Shown here: positions 33,351 through 36,269 of the stretch, piece after piece
How the letters are laid out: each line of letters starts with the position of its first letter
Numbering within the stretch: position 1 is the stretch's first letter
Assembly (NCBI GenBank): GCA_966128725.1
Contig: CBHYLN010000042.1
Coordinates: 1 to 36,269 of the forward strand
DNA length: 36,269 nt
Direction: 5' to 3'
Origin: JAFDZV01 sp966128725
GTDB lineage: Bacteria; Bacteroidota; Ignavibacteria; OLB7
Notes under the pieces: model-generated
Seen by the model: only the letters and a program-made list of their open reading frames with translations
Databases searched by the model: none
What the model was told of the DNA's origin: nothing
Translations under genes and position numbers: made by a program

Positions 33351-34361
33351 TTACTTGATTGCCTCAAATCCGGCCGGGGGGGTAAGGCCCAGTGCCCGCG
33401 CCGTTTCGGCGTTGAACGTCCGCTTGCGTACGGCTACGATCTCCAGCGTTCCCTTGGGCTTCGCGGCTGCATCCGTTTTGCTCGCCGCCAGATAGGCTGC
33501 CGTGGCCACGCCTGCCTGATGCCCCCACTGATAGAAGTCCGCACCGTAGGCAATGAAGGCTCCGCGTTTTACCAGCCCGGCCTCAGATGTCACGATCGGG
33601 ATCTTCTTTGCCATCGCTTCCTTGTGCACGGTCTCGAAGCTGGAGAAAATGATGTTGTCCGGCAGCGCGAAGAAAACGTCGATGCCACGGCCCACCAGCG
33701 ACTGCATCACCTGCTGTGTTTCGTTCGAGCCGGTTACCGATGCCTCCTGCAATTGCAGACCCAGCGCCGTGCACCGTTCGCGCAGGCGCTCCATCGCGTT
33801 CACGGAATTTGGCTCGGAGCTGTTGTAGATCGTGCCTACGCGGCGGGCGTTGGGGAACACCTGCTTGATGAGGCCCACGCTGGTGTCGATATAGGCCAGT
33901 GTTTCGTACACGCCGAACAGATTGGCCGGCGGCACCTGATGACCGGCGGCGTCGGGCTTGGTCAGGTGCGCGATCTCGGGGCTTGGCGCCACCATCATGA
34001 AAATGGGGACGGTGCTGGTTTTGCCGGCGGCGGTGATCATTGCCAACGTTGTGTTCGCGGCAATCGCATCCACCTTCTCCGAAAGGAAGTAATCCACGAT
34101 CTGATTCATCGCCGGCGCATCGCCCTGGGCATTGCGATAGATGATCTTCACCGTGCCGCTATCCTCGCTGTAGCCGGCCTGGCGGAGCGCATCATAATAG
34201 CCCTGCCTGGCTTCATCGATGGTGGCATCCTCGATCGCCTGCACGAAGCCGATCACCGGGACATGTTTTTCGGTGGGCTTGTCCGGCCCCTTGCTGCAGC
34301 CAGCGACGATTATGGCGGCCATCGTGGCCAGGACGGTTGTCAGGCGGGTCGTTGATTTCAT
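33351..34361 (-). CDS. ABC transporter substrate-binding lipoprotein (ABC_sub_bind/TrpX-like)
   Basis: A 336-residue periplasmic-binding-fold lipoprotein that would capture the ligand for the adjacent permease and ATPase. The leader ends in a lipobox (IIVAGC, lipidated Cys at about 22), followed by SKGPDKPTEK and the fold proper: PVIGFVQAIEDATIDEARQGYYDALRQAGY (about 35-64), VDYFLSEKVDAIAANTTLAM, FMMVAPSPE and VGTIYNSSEPNSVNAMERLRE. These are typical of ABC_sub_bind proteins. The ATG at 34361 gives the lipoprotein leader; the frame is open further upstream to 34598 but that part is not leader-like. First gene of the transporter operon, divergent from a MarR regulator 502 bases away. Confidence 0.93.
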   Translation of the reverse strand: MKSTTRLTTVLATMAAIIVAGCSKGPDKPTEKHVPVIGFVQAIEDATIDEARQGYYDALRQAGYSEDSGTVKIIYRNAQGDAPAMNQIVDYFLSEKVDAIAANTTLAMITAAGKTSTVPIFMMVAPSPEIAHLTKPDAAGHQVPPANLFGVYETLAYIDTSVGLIKQVFPNARRVGTIYNSSEPNSVNAMERLRERCTALGLQLQEASVTGSNETQQVMQSLVGRGIDVFFALPDNIIFSSFETVHKEAMAKKIPIVTSEAGLVKRGAFIAYGADFYQWGHQAGVATAAYLAASKTDAAAKPKGTLEIVAVRKRTFNAETARALGLTPPAGFEAIK

Positions 34362-34863
34362 CGCGGAAGTATTGATCGTTCGTGCTGCACGCAGGAGCGC
34401 GCCGTGAGTATTCGGTTGGTTGCGCTGCCAGCAATTCCGTTGGCGCGCTCGGGCGGGGATTGGGCAACAGGGCGGCGTCGTGGATTGCTCCAACGCCTTC
34501 CGATGTGCCTTCATAAGCCCTCGTGCGGCACAAATTATCGATTGATAGTCGATAGGCCGCCGATTGTTGCAAACCAGATCGCCCTTCAATCCGTTCATTC
34601 ATCAATCAGCGCAAACATCATGTATGCCCGCCACGGGCGCTTCCGCTCCGTTGGGATGTTTTGCCTGGTGGGGGGATATGAGGCGTTCGCCAGGGCCCGA
34701 CCTTGATAACGTCCGGGCCGTTTGGAACTCCGATGGGGGCCTCGGCGTTGGTGAGAATTGCCGCGGGCGCAAAATACCCGTGGCGTCTGTCAGTCCTGTC
34801 AGTATTGATGTGCCGGGTCCCGATCACCCCGCGGAGCCTGGTCACGCATTTCATGGAAGAACA
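34362..34863. other. divergent intergenic region between the ABC operon and the MarR gene
   Basis: About 500 bases with no supported gene. Candidate sites are an inverted repeat TATCGA/TCGATA (34536-34541 and 34549-34554) in a locally AT-rich part, an imperfect dyad GCCGCGGG/CCCGTGGC (34760-34767 and 34777-34784) and a direct repeat CTGTCAG (34787-34793 and 34796-34802) close to the MarR gene. Any of these might bind the MarR protein; I saw no T-box or known riboswitch on the transporter side. Confidence 0.4.
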
Positions 34864-35334
34864 ATGGCACGTAAAATCAGCAAAACCGAATACCAGGCAT
34901 TAGCCGAATTCCGATATGCACTGCGGCAGTTTCAACGATTTGGGGAGGAGGCCGCCCTGCAGGTCGGGCTAACGCCACAGCAGCATGGCGCTCTGCTGGC
35001 AATCAAGGGGTTCCCGGGGCGCGAGCGAATTTCGATTGGTGAGCTGGCCGAACGATTGCAGATCCGCCACCACAGCGTTGTTGGATTGGTTGATCGATTG
35101 GTGGCGCAGTCCTTCGTGGAGCGCGAGCACGACGAGCGCGATCGCCGGCACGTGTACGTAACGCTCACCGAACATGGGGCCGAGCTGCTGGAGCGTCTGG
35201 CCACCGCGCACCGAGGTGAATTGCGGAGAATCGGGCCGCAGTTGCTGACACAGTTGAACGAGTTGATGGCCGAGGTGGTTGATCGTCCCGCGCTGATACA
35301 GAACGGCCGTCGCAAGCGCAGAATGGCGGCGTGA
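34864..35334 (+). CDS. MarR-family transcriptional regulator
   Basis: A 156-residue winged helix-turn-helix regulator. Residues about 9-45 form the dimerisation helices (LAEFRYALRQFQRFGEEAALQVGLTPQQHGALLAI), and 58-85 the DNA-binding part (SIGELAERLQIRHHSVVGLVDRLVAQSFV). The wing follows with the family signature EREHDERDRRHVYVTLTEHG (about 87-106), including the conserved D-x-R-D. The C-terminus is basic (RRKRRMAA). The ATG at 34864 follows GGAAG four bases upstream; an open frame runs back to 34564 but is not protein-like. It is divergent from the ABC importer operon and may control it or itself; the ligand is unknown. Confidence 0.93.
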   Translation: MARKISKTEYQALAEFRYALRQFQRFGEEAALQVGLTPQQHGALLAIKGFPGRERISIGELAERLQIRHHSVVGLVDRLVAQSFVEREHDERDRRHVYVTLTEHGAELLERLATAHRGELRRIGPQLLTQLNELMAEVVDRPALIQNGRRKRRMAA

Positions 35335-35364
35335 ATCCCGGGCGGCGGAAGTGGGATGTGGATC

Positions 35365-35397
35365 GATGGGCGGGCGCCCGGCGCGCAACCGCCCATC
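35365..35397. terminator. hairpin between convergent MarR and lgt genes
   Basis: Stem GATGGGCGG (35365-35373) with CCGCCCATC (35389-35397) and a GC-rich loop that can pair further. It lies 30-60 bases past both stop codons and has no U-tract on either side, so it is a probable but imperfect bidirectional terminator. Confidence 0.6.
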
Positions 35398-35431
35398 CGT
35401 CATTCGCAACTCTCCGTTGCCGATTTCTCGT

Positions 35432-36269
35432 TCACCGCTTGCCACGCGGTTTCGGTGTGGCCGGGGTAAATGTCTCGGCCGGTCTGTTGCGCAGGATCAG
35501 CAGCATCACCGTGCCCATTGCCATCAATCCGATGGAAATCCATTGGGCTTCGGACAGGCCCGCGTACAATGGGTTCAGGCGGATGAACTCCACCAACAGC
35601 CGCTCGATGCCGGCGCAGATAAGGTAGATGGCGAACAGTGCGCCGGCGGCACGCGGACGTTGACGCATCTTCCAAAGCAGCAGGAAGATGGCCACCGAGG
35701 CCAGCGTTTCGTACATCGGCGCCGGATGCACGGCGATGTCGGCCGGGATTGCCCTGTCCGGATACATGGAGTGGAACAGTGCGCCCAGCTCCTGATTGGG
35801 CGCCACGCCCAGCTTGGCGGCCAAACCGGGGTCCACAACGGTGGATACCGTGCCGTGCGGGTAACGCATGGCCCAGGGAAGATCGGTAGGGATGCCGTAA
35901 TCGCCGTCGCCGGCAAGCTGGCAGCCGATACGGCCGATGCCGTAGGCCAGTATCAGCGACGGCGCCGCCGAATCGGCCGCGTACAGGAATCGCACCTTCT
36001 TGGCGCGGAGATACAGCGCAATGGCAAGCGTGGCCACAATCAGGCCGCCGTAGAACGTAAGCCCCGCGGCCGAGAATATCTGCCCAACAGGATCGGCGAT
36101 GAACTGGTCCCATTCCTCCAGCAGGCTGAACAGTTTCGAGCCCGCGACCCCGCCTACCAACGCGATCAGCGTAACGGCGCCGGCAACCTGTTCCGCCACG
36201 CCCCGGCGGCGCATCTCCCGCGCGAAGAAGAAGTTCGCCACGAAGAACGCAAAGCCCAACATCAGCCAG
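35432..36269 (-). CDS. lgt: prolipoprotein diacylglyceryl transferase, 5' end outside the window
   Basis: Transfers diacylglycerol from phosphatidylglycerol to the lipobox Cys of prolipoproteins, the first step of lipoprotein maturation, in the inner membrane. At least 278 residues are present. A Met codon at 36262 exists, but coding continues to the edge (Trp-Leu before it), and the first membrane helix is incomplete, so the gene is cut by the window. The Lgt signature GRIGCQLAGDGDYG (about 107-120 counted from that Met) followed by IPTDLPWAM is the form common in Bacteroidota. AVHPAPMYETLASV (the HP-x-x-x-YE block) and IERLLVEFIRLNP (the E-R-F-x-x-E-x-x-R-like block) are also seen. It would process the lipoproteins at 2480-3274 and 33351-34361. 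Confidence 0.95.
   Translation of the reverse strand, partial: WLMLGFAFFVANFFFAREMRRRGVAEQVAGAVTLIALVGGVAGSKLFSLLEEWDQFIADPVGQIFSAAGLTFYGGLIVATLAIALYLRAKKVRFLYAADSAAPSLILAYGIGRIGCQLAGDGDYGIPTDLPWAMRYPHGTVSTVVDPGLAAKLGVAPNQELGALFHSMYPDRAIPADIAVHPAPMYETLASVAIFLLLWKMRQRPRAAGALFAIYLICAGIERLLVEFIRLNPLYAGLSEAQWISIGLMAMGTVMLLILRNRPAETFTPATPKPRGKR

Noticed and set aside
1..36269. Search for tRNA, rRNA, insertion sequences, prophage or toxin-antitoxin genes
   Set aside because: Reading through intergenic gaps showed no tRNA-like TPsiC arms, no transposase or integrase motifs, no terminal inverted repeats with target duplications and no small toxin-antitoxin pair.

Overview
The window is a stretch of a GC-rich (roughly 60% by eye) Gram-negative chromosome. 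Two very large secreted proteins end in type IX secretion (T9SS) type A sorting domains. Together with an OmpA-family outer-membrane protein, two predicted lipoproteins, a Bacteroidota-style Lgt motif and frequent absence of Shine-Dalgarno sites, this points to the Bacteroidota/Chlorobiota group. The high GC makes a Kapabacteria- or Ignavibacteria-like lineage my best guess; this is inference, as no rRNA or other phylogenetic marker was compared.

Layout. 1-0.9 kb: the end of a beta-propeller (PQQ-like) protein whose 5' part is missing or broken. 1.0-4.15 kb (minus): uppP followed by three tandem exported cyclophilin-type peptidyl-prolyl isomerases. 4.4-7.5 kb (plus): an Old Yellow Enzyme-type flavin oxidoreductase and a membrane-anchored, divergent LytR-CpsA-Psr (LCP) protein with a low-complexity tail. 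7.9-9.9 kb (minus): an outer-membrane protein with two OmpA-like domains, one degenerate. 10.4-11.4 kb (minus): malate dehydrogenase. 11.5-12.4 kb (minus): an unrecognised protein with an Asp-Gly-Gly-Arg-Pro repeat. 12.4-18.3 kb (plus): a non-coding leader with four exact GTGCATGGC motifs, then a 1,878-residue T9SS cargo protein. 18.5-23.4 kb (plus): pyrB, a small helical unknown and carB, a pyrimidine-synthesis cluster. 23.5-24.2 kb (minus): ung. 24.3-25.1 kb (plus): an ArsR-type repressor overlapping an SRPBCC/AHSA1 gene, with an almost textbook 11-2-11 operator. 25.3-25.9 kb (plus): a DUF4287/DUF5655-like protein. 26.65-31.07 kb (plus): a second T9SS cargo protein with IgGFc-binding-like, choice-of-anchor-like and cohesin-like parts. 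31.2-34.4 kb (minus): an ABC importer of the TrpXYZ/ABC_sub_bind type followed by an MmcQ/YjbR protein. 34.9-35.3 kb (plus): a MarR regulator. 35.4 kb to the end (minus): lgt, running off the window.

Most of the region is chromosomal housekeeping plus cell-envelope genes: undecaprenyl phosphate recycling, LCP, OmpA, periplasmic foldases, lipoprotein maturation and T9SS cargo. I see no phage, IS element, CRISPR array, tRNA or rRNA. Many genes end in long GC-rich hairpins, several without a good U-tract. The least explained parts are the repeat-bearing leader of the giant T9SS gene, the two multi-domain secreted proteins, the tandem cyclophilins, the small protein between pyrB and carB, and the unrecognised gene at 11.5-12.4 kb.
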